A stretch of 59,552 nucleotides of DNA from XYD1-FULL-44-32 sp964355855 (GTDB lineage: Bacteria; Patescibacteriota; Minisyncoccia; Phycocordibacterales; XYD1-FULL-46-19). The stretch spans positions 1 to 59,552 of the forward strand of contig CAYHFD010000003.1 of the NCBI GenBank assembly GCA_964355855.1. Reading direction: 5' to 3'. A program made the translations under genes and the position numbers. Numbering within the stretch: position 1 is the first letter of the stretch; every line of letters starts with the position of its first letter. Shown here one piece after another: positions 1 through 8,375 of this stretch. The notes under the pieces are model-generated. The model did not search any database. It saw only the letters and a list, made by a program, of their open reading frames with translations, and was not told where the DNA came from.

Positions 1-91
1 AATTTTTTCATAAAACTAATTCTAAGGTGTTCGGATTCAAAGGTAAATTTACCTATTTAAACCCTAGAAAGAACCTTGAAAGGAGGTCCAT

Positions 92-742
92 ATGTCTTCT
101 CGCGAGAAGATGACCGCGGACTCCCTATTCGGGGTCCAGATCATCTGTACATTCATGTTCGGAGGAAGCCAATTCCTCCGGATGCTCACGACATCACAAG
201 GAGTGAGTATTAGCTGGTTCACTTGCTGGCAGGTGTTCCTCGTTCTGAATCTCGTGCTCGCCATTCGTGCCCATCGTAATCAATCGAGCCGAGTGACACT
301 CCAGACCATTCTGAGCTACGTCGCGTGGGTAACCATGGTGACGCTAGACCTCGGAGTGATGTTCTGGAAGGGTACAGGAGTATGGAACGAGCGCGACACC
401 GCTACGGTCGTTCTCGCGGGAATCGGTATCGTCGCGACACTCGCCATATCCCGCCGGAAACAACTAGCTATCACTGACCCGATGGTAAAAGGTTACCTCG
501 CTGTGTTCTTCAAGGCTGTTCCGCAACTTGTCCTGGCATACAACATGTTCATGGTGGGTGGTGACGGACTGGCTGGCATGGCGGTCATAACCGGACACAT
601 CACGATTCTCACTCGACTTGGCCAACTCTGGTTTTCAATCAGGGAGGCGGGTTGGGACCGGAATCGCCTTGGTTCGGCGATCAGCGAACTTGCGAATGAG
701 GGTAGCTGGATAGTCGTAACGATTGTCTGGCTCACCAACTAA
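92..742 (+). CDS. Polytopic membrane protein of unknown function
   Basis: A 216-residue protein with about six hydrophobic segments separated by short basic loops, so probably an inner-membrane protein. A KAVPQLVLAYN stretch in the second half, followed by a hydrophobic helix, resembles one half of a PQ-loop (SemiSWEET-like) carrier, but that is only a hint. The start is fixed by a very strong leader, AACCTTGAAAGGAGG, just before the ATG. The same leader precedes two minus-strand genes at 8837 and 16795. The gene is richer in GC than its neighbours and has its own terminator, like the other cassette-type genes in this window. The specific function is not recognised. Confidence 0.75.
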   Translation: MSSREKMTADSLFGVQIICTFMFGGSQFLRMLTTSQGVSISWFTCWQVFLVLNLVLAIRAHRNQSSRVTLQTILSYVAWVTMVTLDLGVMFWKGTGVWNERDTATVVLAGIGIVATLAISRRKQLAITDPMVKGYLAVFFKAVPQLVLAYNMFMVGGDGLAGMAVITGHITILTRLGQLWFSIREAGWDRNRLGSAISELANEGSWIVVTIVWLTN

Positions 743-744
743 CC

Positions 745-785
745 GAGGCCCGTGTCCAAAAGACGCGGGCCTCTTTCTTTTTTTA
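745..785 (+). terminator. Rho-independent terminator of the first gene
   Basis: A 12-bp GC-rich stem with one G-T wobble (745-756 with 762-773) begins 2 nt after the stop codon and is followed by a T-rich run. Confidence 0.85.
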
Positions 786-833
786 GTAATTATCAAACAC
801 AGAGTGTTTAATAATTTTGTCTAAGCGAACATT

Positions 834-981
834 CTAATTTTTGGACTTTCGCGGGAGCTGATTTGGAAATCAACGAGGCGAGCAGAAAAACTCATCTGTC
901 TGAGCGAAGCGAGTTATGAGTTTTTCGTCGCGAGAAGAGTATGATTTCTAATCAGTGGAGCGTCCCCAGTCCAAAAATTAG
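834..981. repeat. Long imperfect inverted repeat (multi-arm hairpin)
   Basis: The outer arms are a perfect 14-bp inverted repeat (834-847 with 968-981). Inside them, 858-863 pairs with 950-955, 867-872 with 942-947 and 886-895 with 916-925, so about 148 nt can fold into one extended rod. It contains no ORF. It lies past the enolase stop on the minus strand and past the terminator of the first gene. It could be a structured RNA, a 3' processing signal or a non-autonomous element. Confidence 0.6.
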
Positions 982-993
982 GGTGTGAGCGCC

Positions 994-2274
994 CTATTTG
1001 TTGAGCGCCCCCTTCCCTGGCCACGCCGCCTTGTTACCCAACTCCTCTTCAATCCGCAAAAGCTGATTGTATTTGGCTGTCCGTTCACTACGACACAGCG
1101 AGCCAGTCTTGATCTGGCCCGTACCAAGACCCACCACAAAGTCGGAAATAGTCGTATCTTCGGTCTCGCCCGAGCGGTGCGAGACAACAGCGGTCATCCC
1201 CGCCTCGTGCGCCATCTGGATAGCCTCGATAGTTTCCGTCACAGTGCCTATTTGGTTTAGCTTAATAAGAATCGAGTTGCCGGCTTTTTGGTCAATACCC
1301 ATCTGTAATCTTTTGATATTGGTCACGAATAGGTCGTCACCCACAATTTGCACTTTGTCGCCAATTTTGGCGGTCATTAATTTGTAACCATCCCAATCGT
1401 CTTCTGCCAAACCATCTTCAATCGACACAATCGGGTATTTGGCCACCCAAGCAGCGTAAAAGTCGACCATCTCGGCCGAGGTCAAACTTTTGCCTTCGGT
1501 CTTTAGTTCGTATTTGCCATTTTCATACAATTCACTGGCGGCACCATCGATAGCAATAAAAATATCTTGGCCAGCAGTGTAGCCAGCTTTTTCAATCGCT
1601 TCAATAATTATTTCAATCGCGGCTTCGTTTGAAGGCAGTGACGGCGCGTAGCCGCCCTCGTCCCCCACCGACGTATTCAGCTTGCGACTAGCCAAAATTT
1701 TCTTCAACGCGTGAAAAACTTCTGCGCCATAACGAAGGGCCTCGCGAAAACTCGGTGCCCCTAGAGGCATAATCATAAACTCCTGCAAGTCGGTCGAGTT
1801 TTCAGCATGCTTGCCCCCGTTTAAAATATTCATCATCGGCACCGGTAGGCGCATATTTGTCGTACCAGAAATATCGGCAAAGTACTGATACAACGGTTTA
1901 CCTTCGGACTTGGCTGAAGCATGGGCAAAAGCGAGCGACACACCCAAAATAGCATTGGCGCCAAGTCGTCCCTTGTTTTCAGTACCATCAAGGGCAATCA
2001 TCGCCCGGTCCAAAGATTCTTGATTATATTCCTGGCCAACGAGGGTTTGGGCCAACTCATGGTTTACATTGGCCACCGCTAGTTCTACCCCTTTGCCACC
2101 GTAGCGGGCTTCACCGTCACGCAACTCCACCGCTTCGTGACTACCAGTCGACGCCCCCGACGGGACCGCCGCCCGGCCAAACGAGCCATCACTTAAAGTA
2201 ATATCAACTTCGACCGTTGGGTTGCCCCGAGAGTCTAATATTTCCCGCGCTTTGACCGAACTAATTGTTGGCAT
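994..2274 (-). CDS. eno: Enolase
   Basis: Phosphopyruvate hydratase, converting 2-phosphoglycerate to phosphoenolpyruvate in glycolysis. From the internal ATG the protein has 426 residues, the usual family length, and begins MPTISSVKAREILDSRGNP as enolases do. The enolase signature ILIKLNQIGTVTETIEA and the active-site stretch SHRSGETEDT are present, as is GDDLFVTN. An in-frame ATG 39 nt upstream (2313) follows AAGGAG at only 3 nt and would add 13 hydrophobic residues not typical of the family, so 2274 is preferred, though it has no clear ribosome-binding site. The gene is monocistronic here. Confidence 0.95.
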   Translation of the reverse strand: MPTISSVKAREILDSRGNPTVEVDITLSDGSFGRAAVPSGASTGSHEAVELRDGEARYGGKGVELAVANVNHELAQTLVGQEYNQESLDRAMIALDGTENKGRLGANAILGVSLAFAHASAKSEGKPLYQYFADISGTTNMRLPVPMMNILNGGKHAENSTDLQEFMIMPLGAPSFREALRYGAEVFHALKKILASRKLNTSVGDEGGYAPSLPSNEAAIEIIIEAIEKAGYTAGQDIFIAIDGAASELYENGKYELKTEGKSLTSAEMVDFYAAWVAKYPIVSIEDGLAEDDWDGYKLMTAKIGDKVQIVGDDLFVTNIKRLQMGIDQKAGNSILIKLNQIGTVTETIEAIQMAHEAGMTAVVSHRSGETEDTTISDFVVGLGTGQIKTGSLCRSERTAKYNQLLRIEEELGNKAAWPGKGALNK

Positions 2275-2356
2275 TGTGATAAAAATTACTTGATTAAAAC
2301 AATACTTTAGCATTTACTCCTTGTTTTCGACAACCCCCACTTTTCACTAAAAACAA

Positions 2357-3256
2357 CTAATCAAAGATTTTTACCAAATATGGGTCAAGTGTCCGCTGAT
2401 CTAAATCATAAAAGTTTTTGCCGGATTTATGTAAATCTCGCGCTAGATCCTCACCCACAAAACGCCAATGCCAGGGCTCATATTGATAATAAACATTGCC
2501 TTTGGGATATGACAAAACAAAACCATATTTGTAGGCATTTTCTTGAAGCCAATTAAAACCGTCGGTGGTATCGAAAGTCACAAAGGGTACTTTTCCTGCG
2601 ACCGTAAAATCTAAGGTTGTGCCCAATTGATGTTCCGAATATCCCTGGTCGGCTGAAAACTGGTTAGCCGTCCCCGCCCCATACACCACGGCATAACTAT
2701 TTTTTAATTGTGACTGATTACCAAAAGACCGAAAAGCTGAAACTGCCCGCAAATCTATTCCGCCTTCGGTCGCCTCTTGTAACATATCAGCCAAAAAAGA
2801 TTCAACTTCAGCGTGAATCTGTAAGGTTATATTTTTGTCGTATAAATATTCACTATCAATATCCTTTAATTCTGACGGGGAATAATTTTCATTAAGAAAA
2901 AATATCTTCGAATATTTTTGCAAAAGTTCAGGGTCAGTTTTAGTCCACTTTTCCAACGTTCCAACCGTATCAGTAATATCCTCAATTTGATTTTCAAACT
3001 CCTCGTTCTTTTTCTTTTCGGAACTCAGGGTACCAGACAAATCAGCATTTTGAGCCATGGCCGCATCTAACTCGGCCGACAAGTTGTCTATTCTGGTTGT
3101 ATAAGCCACAGTAGTAGAAGCCAAATCAACTTTGGTAATTTGTAAATCGCTATAAATCCTATAGGTACCAATGGCCCAAGCCCCAAGTAAAATAATAGCC
3201 ACCACGAAAAGCAACCAAAGCAATCCACTAAGGCGTCTTTTAGGACTTTCAATCAT
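2357..3256 (-). CDS. Membrane-anchored D,D-carboxypeptidase (VanY/M15 family)
   Basis: Predicted zinc peptidase acting on peptidoglycan stem peptides outside the membrane. There is one N-terminal membrane helix, then a coiled coil of roughly 80 residues, then a C-terminal M15B catalytic domain. The zinc and catalytic motifs are SEHQLGTTLDF (SxHxxGxxxD) and EPWHWRFVG. An upstream ATG at 3319 is open, but translation from it would run through the terminator hairpin at 3282-3309, so the ATG at 3256 (MIESPKRRL, followed directly by the membrane helix) is the likely start. The coiled coil may set the distance of the enzyme from the membrane or mediate dimerisation. Confidence 0.85.
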   Translation of the reverse strand: MIESPKRRLSGLLWLLFVVAIILLGAWAIGTYRIYSDLQITKVDLASTTVAYTTRIDNLSAELDAAMAQNADLSGTLSSEKKKNEEFENQIEDITDTVGTLEKWTKTDPELLQKYSKIFFLNENYSPSELKDIDSEYLYDKNITLQIHAEVESFLADMLQEATEGGIDLRAVSAFRSFGNQSQLKNSYAVVYGAGTANQFSADQGYSEHQLGTTLDFTVAGKVPFVTFDTTDGFNWLQENAYKYGFVLSYPKGNVYYQYEPWHWRFVGEDLARDLHKSGKNFYDLDQRTLDPYLVKIFD

Positions 3257-3281
3257 AGACAGCATCATAACATATAGATAC

Positions 3282-3309
3282 AAAAATGACCGGCCAGCTA
3301 GCCGGTCAT
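3282..3309 (-). terminator. Terminator after the 3329-3721 gene
   Basis: A 9-bp stem (3286-3294 with 3301-3309) is followed, in the minus-strand sense, by a run of T. It separates the small membrane-protein gene from the carboxypeptidase gene. Confidence 0.75.
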
Positions 3310-3328
3310 TTTCAGACAAGTTAAAAAC

Positions 3329-3721
3329 CTAATTTATGAACCCAAAACCAACACCAGCTAGGTACAAACCCAAAACTACTGATAGTACTCCACCACCCAC
3401 ATACCAACGAGGGGTGTTGAACATACGGAATATTTTAGACACTACTTTGTAGGGCAAAACTAAATAAACCACAGATTCAATAAGCATTAACCAACCAACC
3501 AAGGTAACAATCACGGTTGCATTCCAATTCCAAATATTATGCGAAACCACCAAACCAATTCCGGCCAAAAGCTCTAAAATGCCAATAATATAAATAAGGC
3601 CACGGTTCTTGACCATTTCAGCCACGGCCGACATCATCATTTTGCGACGAATAACACAAATCAAACCAATTAAAACTAAATAGATACCAATAACCTGCGA
3701 CAGAAAAATAGATAAGTCCAT
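3329..3721 (-). CDS. Small four-helix membrane protein, unknown function
   Basis: A 130-residue protein with four predicted membrane helices (roughly residues 6-24, 40-58, 67-86 and 106-126) and few charged residues. No catalytic motif is visible. It resembles small DoxX-like or uncharacterised integral proteins of reduced genomes, but no family can be named with confidence. A TATAAT-like hexamer lies about 25-30 nt upstream, so it probably has its own promoter, and a terminator follows its stop codon. Confidence 0.65.
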   Translation of the reverse strand: MDLSIFLSQVIGIYLVLIGLICVIRRKMMMSAVAEMVKNRGLIYIIGILELLAGIGLVVSHNIWNWNATVIVTLVGWLMLIESVVYLVLPYKVVSKIFRMFNTPRWYVGGGVLSVVLGLYLAGVGFGFIN

Positions 3722-3838
3722 GAAATTAAGCTAACTACTAATTTGTATTATTATATGACGATATACCGGCGGTGTTAAATGAGTTGTCCCCAAAATGCCT
3801 GGCTGTGTATATTAAAATATTTTAGTTATACTTCATTC

Positions 3839-5023
3839 ATGTTGAATAAAAAATATTTAATCCTTATTGCGCTTGCTATAACCACTGCATTTTTCCCCAC
3901 GGTAGGCTGGACTGAAACTGATTTAAAAATCACCGGCTGGATTCCCTACTGGAAAGTGGCCGAGGGTACCAAAGATGCTAGAAATAATTTAGATAAATTG
4001 GATGTTCTATATCCATTTAGTTTTACTGTTAAAAAAGATGGCAGTTTAAACGACCTGGGTGATTTAGAAAATAAAAATTGGGCTAAACTTTTTCGCGAGG
4101 CTAAAAAAGCTAGGGTCGAGATAATTCCCACGGTCATGTGGAGTAACGCCAACATGATGCAACAAATCCTTTCCGATCCAGTTGCTCGTAAAAACCACAT
4201 CAAGAAAATTGTAGAGATGGTCGAGGACGGCAACTACGCCGGTGTCGATATCGATTATGAAGGGAAAATGGCCTCGACCAAAGACTTTTTCTCACTTTTT
4301 ATTGAAGAACTAAAGGAGGAGCTTGGTGATAAAACTTTAGTATGCACTATTGAAGCTCGTACCCCACCTGACTCGCTATATCGAATCATTCCCAACCCTT
4401 TAGTTTACGCCAACGATTATGCCCGCCTCGGTCAGGCCTGTGATGTCTTTCAAATTATGACCTATGACCAACAACGAGCCGATATTAAATTAAACGATGC
4501 CAAAAGGGGTTCGCCCTATGCCCCCACCGCCGATGCTGATTGGGTGGAAAAAGTTATCAAGCTGGCCCTGGAAGATATTCCTAACCATAAAATTATGCTG
4601 GGTGTGCCAACCTATGGGGCTGAATACGAGGTGACTGTCTCACCTAACTGGTATCAAGGTTATAAAAAACTTTGGGCTCTTAACCCAGAGTACGGAATTA
4701 AAACCGCTAAAAAATACAAAACCAGAGCTTCGACCAATTCGGCTGGCGAGCTAGCTTTTTCCTACCTCCCCAAAGAATCGAATCTTAAACTAGCTAAATC
4801 TCTTACCATCCCTAAAAATACTCCTAAAGGTCTAGAAATCGCCGCCCGAGTGCTGGCCCACGCCAACAAAACCGGCGAAACAGTAAAATTTAACTATGTC
4901 TCGTAGAGCGACGCCAAAGCGATAAAAGAAAAAATTAAATTGGCGGAAAAGTACGACCTGCGTGGTATCGCCATTTTTAAAATTGACGGTGGAGAAGATA
5001 AAAATATTTGGAAGTTGTTTTAG
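3839..5023 (+). pseudogene. GH18 chitinase-like exported protein with in-frame amber codon
   Basis: The reading frame from 3839 to 5023 encodes 394 residues broken by a TAG at codon 356 (4904-4906). It starts with a signal peptide, then the GH18 barrel: ITGWIPYW, the catalytic-strand motif YAGVDIDYEG (DxDxE-type) and QIMTYDQ. After the TAG the same frame continues with SDAKAIKEKI and LRGIAIFKIDGGED, the usual C-terminal end of this barrel. Family members normally have a Trp at the broken position, so TGG changed to TAG is the simplest explanation. The promoter TATACT lies 6 nt before the ATG. The substrate is probably a peptidoglycan or chitin-like glycan. The product would be truncated by 39 residues unless the codon is read through or is a sequencing error. 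Confidence 0.8.
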
Positions 5024-5091
5024 TCATAATCGCTTGGTAATATCTTTCAGTATTAGCCTTCTGGTAACTTTTACTTTAGTATATAGGCCCT

Positions 5092-5493
5092 ATGGCTTCC
5101 AAATATATTCCGGGTAATTTTAAGCTCAAGCCCAAGCGCTCTAGTGCCGGTCTAGGTTTGTTTACCGAGCAAGACATTCCTAAAGGGGCTTGTATCATTG
5201 AATATATTGGCCAGCCAATTAGTGAGGCGAAAAAATATTCCAGTCGCAGTCGGTACTTGTTTGAAGTAAATTCTAAAATCACTATTGACGGCCAAGATCG
5301 GTCCAACACTGCTCGCTATATTAACCACGCCTGCCGACCAAATTGCGAACCAGTCATCCACCAAAAACGGATTTTTATTATGGCGATAAAAAGTATCAAA
5401 GCGGGCGAAGAATTGACTTATGATTATGGTAAGGAATACTGGAATGACCGCATCAAACCCCACGGTTGCCGGTGTAAAAAATGTAAAAAATAA
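5092..5493 (+). CDS. SET-domain protein lysine methyltransferase
   Basis: A compact 133-residue SET domain with post-SET cysteines, a family that transfers methyl from S-adenosylmethionine to protein lysines. Visible motifs are GLGLF near residue 20, the knot motif RYINHACRPNCEP near 80, EELTYDYG near 112, and the C-terminal CRCKKC cluster that would complete a zinc site. There is no other domain. The -10 hexamer TATATA lies exactly 6 nt before the ATG, implying a leaderless message. The target protein cannot be read from the sequence; ribosomal or DNA-binding proteins are possibilities. Confidence 0.88.
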   Translation: MASKYIPGNFKLKPKRSSAGLGLFTEQDIPKGACIIEYIGQPISEAKKYSSRSRYLFEVNSKITIDGQDRSNTARYINHACRPNCEPVIHQKRIFIMAIKSIKAGEELTYDYGKEYWNDRIKPHGCRCKKCKK

Positions 5494-5587
5494 AACGGGG
5501 TTGACCTTTGCCAACCCTTAAACCAAAGCGGGAACCGTGCAGTTTACCCAACGTTTGGCCTGATTTCATTTCACTACAATAAGATTC

Positions 5588-5632
5588 AAACAATAAACCC
5601 CCGCCGGCAAAGCCGGCGGGGGTTTATTGTTT
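5588..5632. terminator. Bidirectional terminator, perfect 21-bp stem
   Basis: Two perfectly complementary 21-nt arms (5588-5608 and 5612-5632) are separated by AAA. A GC-rich core is flanked by A- and T-rich ends, so it can end transcription from the SET gene (+) and from the small membrane-protein gene (-). Confidence 0.9.
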
Positions 5633-5649
5633 ACCAAAAATCTATAAAA

Positions 5650-5877
5650 TTATACTTCAGCCTCTGGTACCGGCGTTGTCTCATCGGCCGGCACTTGGAC
5701 ATTGATATCTATCTTATCAGTCTTAGGGGGAGTAGGAGGAGTATCGTTGCGTAAAGCTGGTAGCCCGTAAACAAAAAAGAGAATCACCAAGACCAAAACC
5801 AAAAGAATACCAACCACTACCCCCGTGCCCGAATCTGAACTTTCCCCCGTTGGGGGTGTATTAACAATTGTCGTCAT
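5650..5877 (-). CDS. Small single-pass membrane protein
   Basis: A 75-residue protein: a polar Gly/Ser-rich N-terminus, one strong membrane helix (about residues 20-41, rich in Val and Leu), then a Pro/Thr-rich tail ending in acidic residues. No family is recognised. The tail composition suggests a surface or periplasm-exposed linker. It ends just before a bidirectional terminator. Confidence 0.55.
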   Translation of the reverse strand: MTTIVNTPPTGESSDSGTGVVVGILLVLVLVILFFVYGLPALRNDTPPTPPKTDKIDINVQVPADETTPVPEAEV

Positions 5878-5939
5878 ATCTTTGTATCAATTAATTATAA
5901 TTTACCTTGTATAACATATATGTCGTATTAAGGTAAAAA

Positions 5940-6112
5940 ATATTACACCCAAATTGCTCGCCTCTCCTAAAATTAGGCTTAAGCTGGGAAATGTGTCCTA
6001 ACTCAATGTCGGCCAAACAAGGTGTATGATTGTCTCTCCTCCAACGGCCTCATATGTAGTGCCCACCAGACTGGTTAAATCCCGAGGGTCGACGGTGGGG
6101 CTCTCCTATTTA
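5940..6112. other. Non-coding stretch with three CTCTCCT copies
   Basis: The intergenic region before the 6133 gene holds CTCTCCT at 5962-5968, 6034-6040 and 6101-6107, spaced about 70 nt apart. It also has a possible stem (6062-6067 with 6094-6099). There is no convincing ORF. It could be a structured leader, but no known RNA family is recognised. Confidence 0.3.
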
Positions 6113-6132
6113 CCAACTTAATCATAAAATAT

Positions 6133-6390
6133 ATGACTAATAATATATCCCGTTTGCTAATAGAGGCTAGTCTAATTGTGGCTGTGGTTATTGTTCCTAG
6201 TGTAACGAGTTTTGCTTATGCTGCTACTTATGCCTATGTCAACCAAAGCGGTGAAGTAAACATCGTCAATGCTAATGACGGCCTGACCGCTATTTCCATC
6301 GCGCCAAATATTGCCACTCATAGTGGTGTCATCTTGCTTAATAGCCAAGCTGATAACGAAATCGTGGGTGATAATGTGTCTGGGATCTAG
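6133..6390 (+). CDS. Small exported protein of unknown function
   Basis: An 85-residue protein with an N-terminal hydrophobic signal segment (about residues 7-30, ending SFAYAA, a plausible signal-peptidase site) and a mature part of about 55 residues containing AYVNQSGEVNIVNANDG. There are no cysteines or enzyme motifs. A terminator follows immediately, so it is monocistronic. Confidence 0.6.
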   Translation: MTNNISRLLIEASLIVAVVIVPSVTSFAYAATYAYVNQSGEVNIVNANDGLTAISIAPNIATHSGVILLNSQADNEIVGDNVSGI

Positions 6391-6413
6391 TCACTTACTG
6401 GCGCAAAAAAAAG

Positions 6414-6442
6414 AAAGACACCCACAAACAGGTGTCTTTTTT
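6414..6442 (+). terminator. Terminator of the small exported protein gene
   Basis: A 9-bp stem (6414-6422 with 6431-6439) is followed by a T run. The A-rich left side also allows weak function on the other strand. Confidence 0.85.
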
Positions 6443-6509
6443 TGGAATAGTGTGCTATAATGAAACTGGCTTAGATTCTAGATCTTATCAATTTAAACTT
6501 CTATATTTT

Positions 6510-7368
6510 ATGAAAAAAATATTCTTCCTCATTATTCTGCTGACAATTTGTGTTCCTCTCTCGACCGCCACCGCTAGTGCTAAATCAGTTTGCCCAACCA
6601 CCGCCACCACCACTGAAATCCAGATTAAAATTAATACTTCTTCCCTAACTTCTAATTCAGCCAAACCAACCATCTCCGGTACCGCTTGTGGCACTAAAAC
6701 AGTGAAATTAACTCTCCAAAAAGAAGGAGCGTCTAAAACTTACTATAAAAAAACAAACCATCAAAGTTAAAAATGACCAATGGAAAATTAGAATCACCAA
6801 AAAACTAGCTGATGGTATTTATAATGTCAAAGTTACCGGAACTAAAGGTGAAGCTCGCCAAATTATAGCCACCGGTCAATTAATAATCGGTCAAAGTACA
6901 AAAAATAATAAAACAAAGTCCGCCACTACTCTAGCCATCGGCTCGGTGCCACTTTTGTTTGGCGGTACGGCGCGCGCTGGCACGGCTGTCCCAGTTTCCT
7001 ATCTGCAAATTACCAACATCGGCAAAGAAACCGCCACTTTAAATGGTTTTTGGGTTAAACAAACTGGTTCGGCCTCGACCGGAGCGGTCATCGGCCTCAC
7101 CACTATCGACGGCAGTGGTGGCTCGAAAGGGACTATCGGTGGAACGGAAGGATCTACTCCTTTCAAAAACAATTTAGCTTTTGTGCCCACCGAAGCGGTT
7201 TTTGCCCCCGGGCAAATGCGCGTATTTACTATTAAAGCGGTAATGAGTAGCAATATTTCTGTTCACCTTGGTAAACAACTAAATATTGCTGTCACCTCGG
7301 TCGACACCACCGCTTCACCCAAGGGGCCTTTCCCTATCCACGGTGCTACTTGGACGATCGGTAATTAA
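6510..7368 (+). pseudogene. Exported Ig-like protein split by a one-base frameshift
   Basis: The first part (6510-6770) encodes a signal peptide (MKKIFFLIILL...ASA) and the start of an Ig-like fold. The second frame carries on the same fold (VKNDQWKIRI, ADGIYNVKVTG) and then a C-terminal domain with VPVSYLQITN and FAPGQMRVFTIKAV, a type common in surface proteins of reduced-genome bacteria. The break is at an A7 tract, 6747-6753. Removing one A joins both parts into a single frame of about 285 residues. A TATAAT about 50 nt upstream of the ATG is the likely promoter. Either a real lesion, slippage-controlled expression or a homopolymer error would explain the break. Confidence 0.75.
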
Positions 7369-7379
7369 AACAAAAACAT

Positions 7380-7694
7380 ATGATATTTTCACTTATTTTA
7401 GGTCTTCTTATTGGAGCTGGAGCGGTAATTTTTGCCTTACAAAATACCTTCGCGGTGACCGTCACCTTTCTGACTTGGGAAATTACGGCCTCATTGGCAT
7501 CATTGATTATTCTGTCAGTAATTGTTGGAATAATAATAAGCATTCTAATGACCATTCCTAGCGACATAAAAAATGCCTTCACTATTTATAAACTTAAAAA
7601 AGCCAACCGAAAATTAAACGAACAAGCTACTACCGCCCCCAAAACTGAAAGTGACACTACTGGTGCAACCGAAATTCCACCTGCAACCAACTAA
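7380..7694 (+). CDS. LapA-domain (DUF1049) membrane protein
   Basis: A 104-residue protein with two membrane helices (about residues 2-20 and 37-58) and a cytoplasmic basic and Thr-rich tail. GAGAVIFALQNTFAVTVTFL followed by SLASLIILSVIVG is the pattern of LapA-type proteins, named for lipopolysaccharide assembly in Gram-negatives but widespread in organisms without lipopolysaccharide. It starts 11 nt after the Ig-like gene and is probably co-transcribed with it. Its role here is unknown. Confidence 0.75.
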   Translation: MIFSLILGLLIGAGAVIFALQNTFAVTVTFLTWEITASLASLIILSVIVGIIISILMTIPSDIKNAFTIYKLKKANRKLNEQATTAPKTESDTTGATEIPPATN

Positions 7695-7725
7695 AAGAAA
7701 ACCGCCCGCTAGAGCCTACGGGCGG
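7693..7725 (-). terminator. Terminator of the 8203-7739 gene (cassette type)
   Basis: A 7-bp GC stem (7702-7708 with 7719-7725) with a T-rich tail on the minus strand. The flanking TAAAAGAAAACCGCC recurs at the terminators near 13861, 16267 and, in shorter form, 17579. Confidence 0.75.
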
Positions 7726-7738
7726 CTCTGCGGACGGG

Positions 7739-8203
7739 CTATTTTACTATCAGATAGCAGTAATAGGAGCAAAGGTATGGCTGATTGACTGCCACAGTTC
7801 CCACCAAATAGCCTTCCTCAACTCGTCTCAAGCAAATTTGGCGCCAAGCCTGTCCACTCTTCCACGGACACAGATGAGCCCTAAAGGGGTGGTGCATAAA
7901 ACGGACAGGACCTTCACTAACCACTGCCTGGAACTCCATAGACATGTAACCGACAGCCCATAATACCTGTTGAACGCTTGGGTAAGATAAATAGGCCTCG
8001 ACCATCTGCTGTTGAGACAGCACCCTGTCGTTGAAAACAAGATGGTAGTCATGATCTGGTATACCCAGGTCCAGAATGCTCGGTGGAATTTCCGTTGCCA
8101 AGAGAAAATAGCCGGGGATACCAGTGTTCGCAAAGAGCGTACGAATTGGGCAACCAAGTTCACCCAGCGACTGTCTTCCTGCAACTTCAACAATATTACT
8201 CAT
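7739..8203 (-). CDS. Cassette-type protein of unknown function
   Basis: A 154-residue soluble protein with a balanced composition. No family or motif is recognised. It has the hallmark flanks of the accessory cassettes: the TGTTAACAAAT box with TTAACA-17-TAGAAG upstream, a GAAAGGA leader about 10 nt before the ATG, and a GC-rich terminator. Its GC content is higher than that of the 9-13 kb genes. It may have come with the same source as the GNAT gene next to it. Confidence 0.6.
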   Translation of the reverse strand: MSNIVEVAGRQSLGELGCPIRTLFANTGIPGYFLLATEIPPSILDLGIPDHDYHLVFNDRVLSQQQMVEAYLSYPSVQQVLWAVGYMSMEFQAVVSEGPVRFMHHPFRAHLCPWKSGQAWRQICLRRVEEGYLVGTVAVNQPYLCSYYCYLIVK

Positions 8204-8235
8204 GTTAAGTTTCCTTTCCTGGTTGTTCTGTCATA

Positions 8236-8275
8236 CTTCTAGCACATTTCCGTTGATTTGTTAACAAAGACTCCC
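8236..8275 (-). promoter_or_regulatory. Cassette promoter box, copy 1
   Basis: Minus-strand TTAACA (8259-8264) and TAGAAG (8236-8241) are 17 nt apart, with the shared GTTAACAAAT core and GGGAGTC just upstream. It drives the 8203-7739 gene. Confidence 0.65.
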
Positions 8276-8340
8276 TATTCTAAAAGAATTGAAAGGCTTG
8301 GTTTGATATAAAGCAAAATAATTGATAAGTTTTGTCTAAA

Positions 8341-8374
8341 AAGAACGAGCGCCTCCCCCGCAGGTTTGGCGCTC
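8341..8374 (-). terminator. Terminator of the GNAT gene
   Basis: A 7-bp stem (8347-8353 with 8368-8374) directly after the stop codon, followed on the minus strand by a T-rich run. Confidence 0.8.
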
Positions 8375-8375
8375 A

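Noticed and set aside
4904..4906. TAG recoded as an amino acid
   Set aside because: TAG ends other genes here (for example pepF at 29308-29310 and the GH18 frame itself at 5021-5023), so global recoding is not supported. TGA also ends livM, excluding the SR1/Gracilibacteria code.
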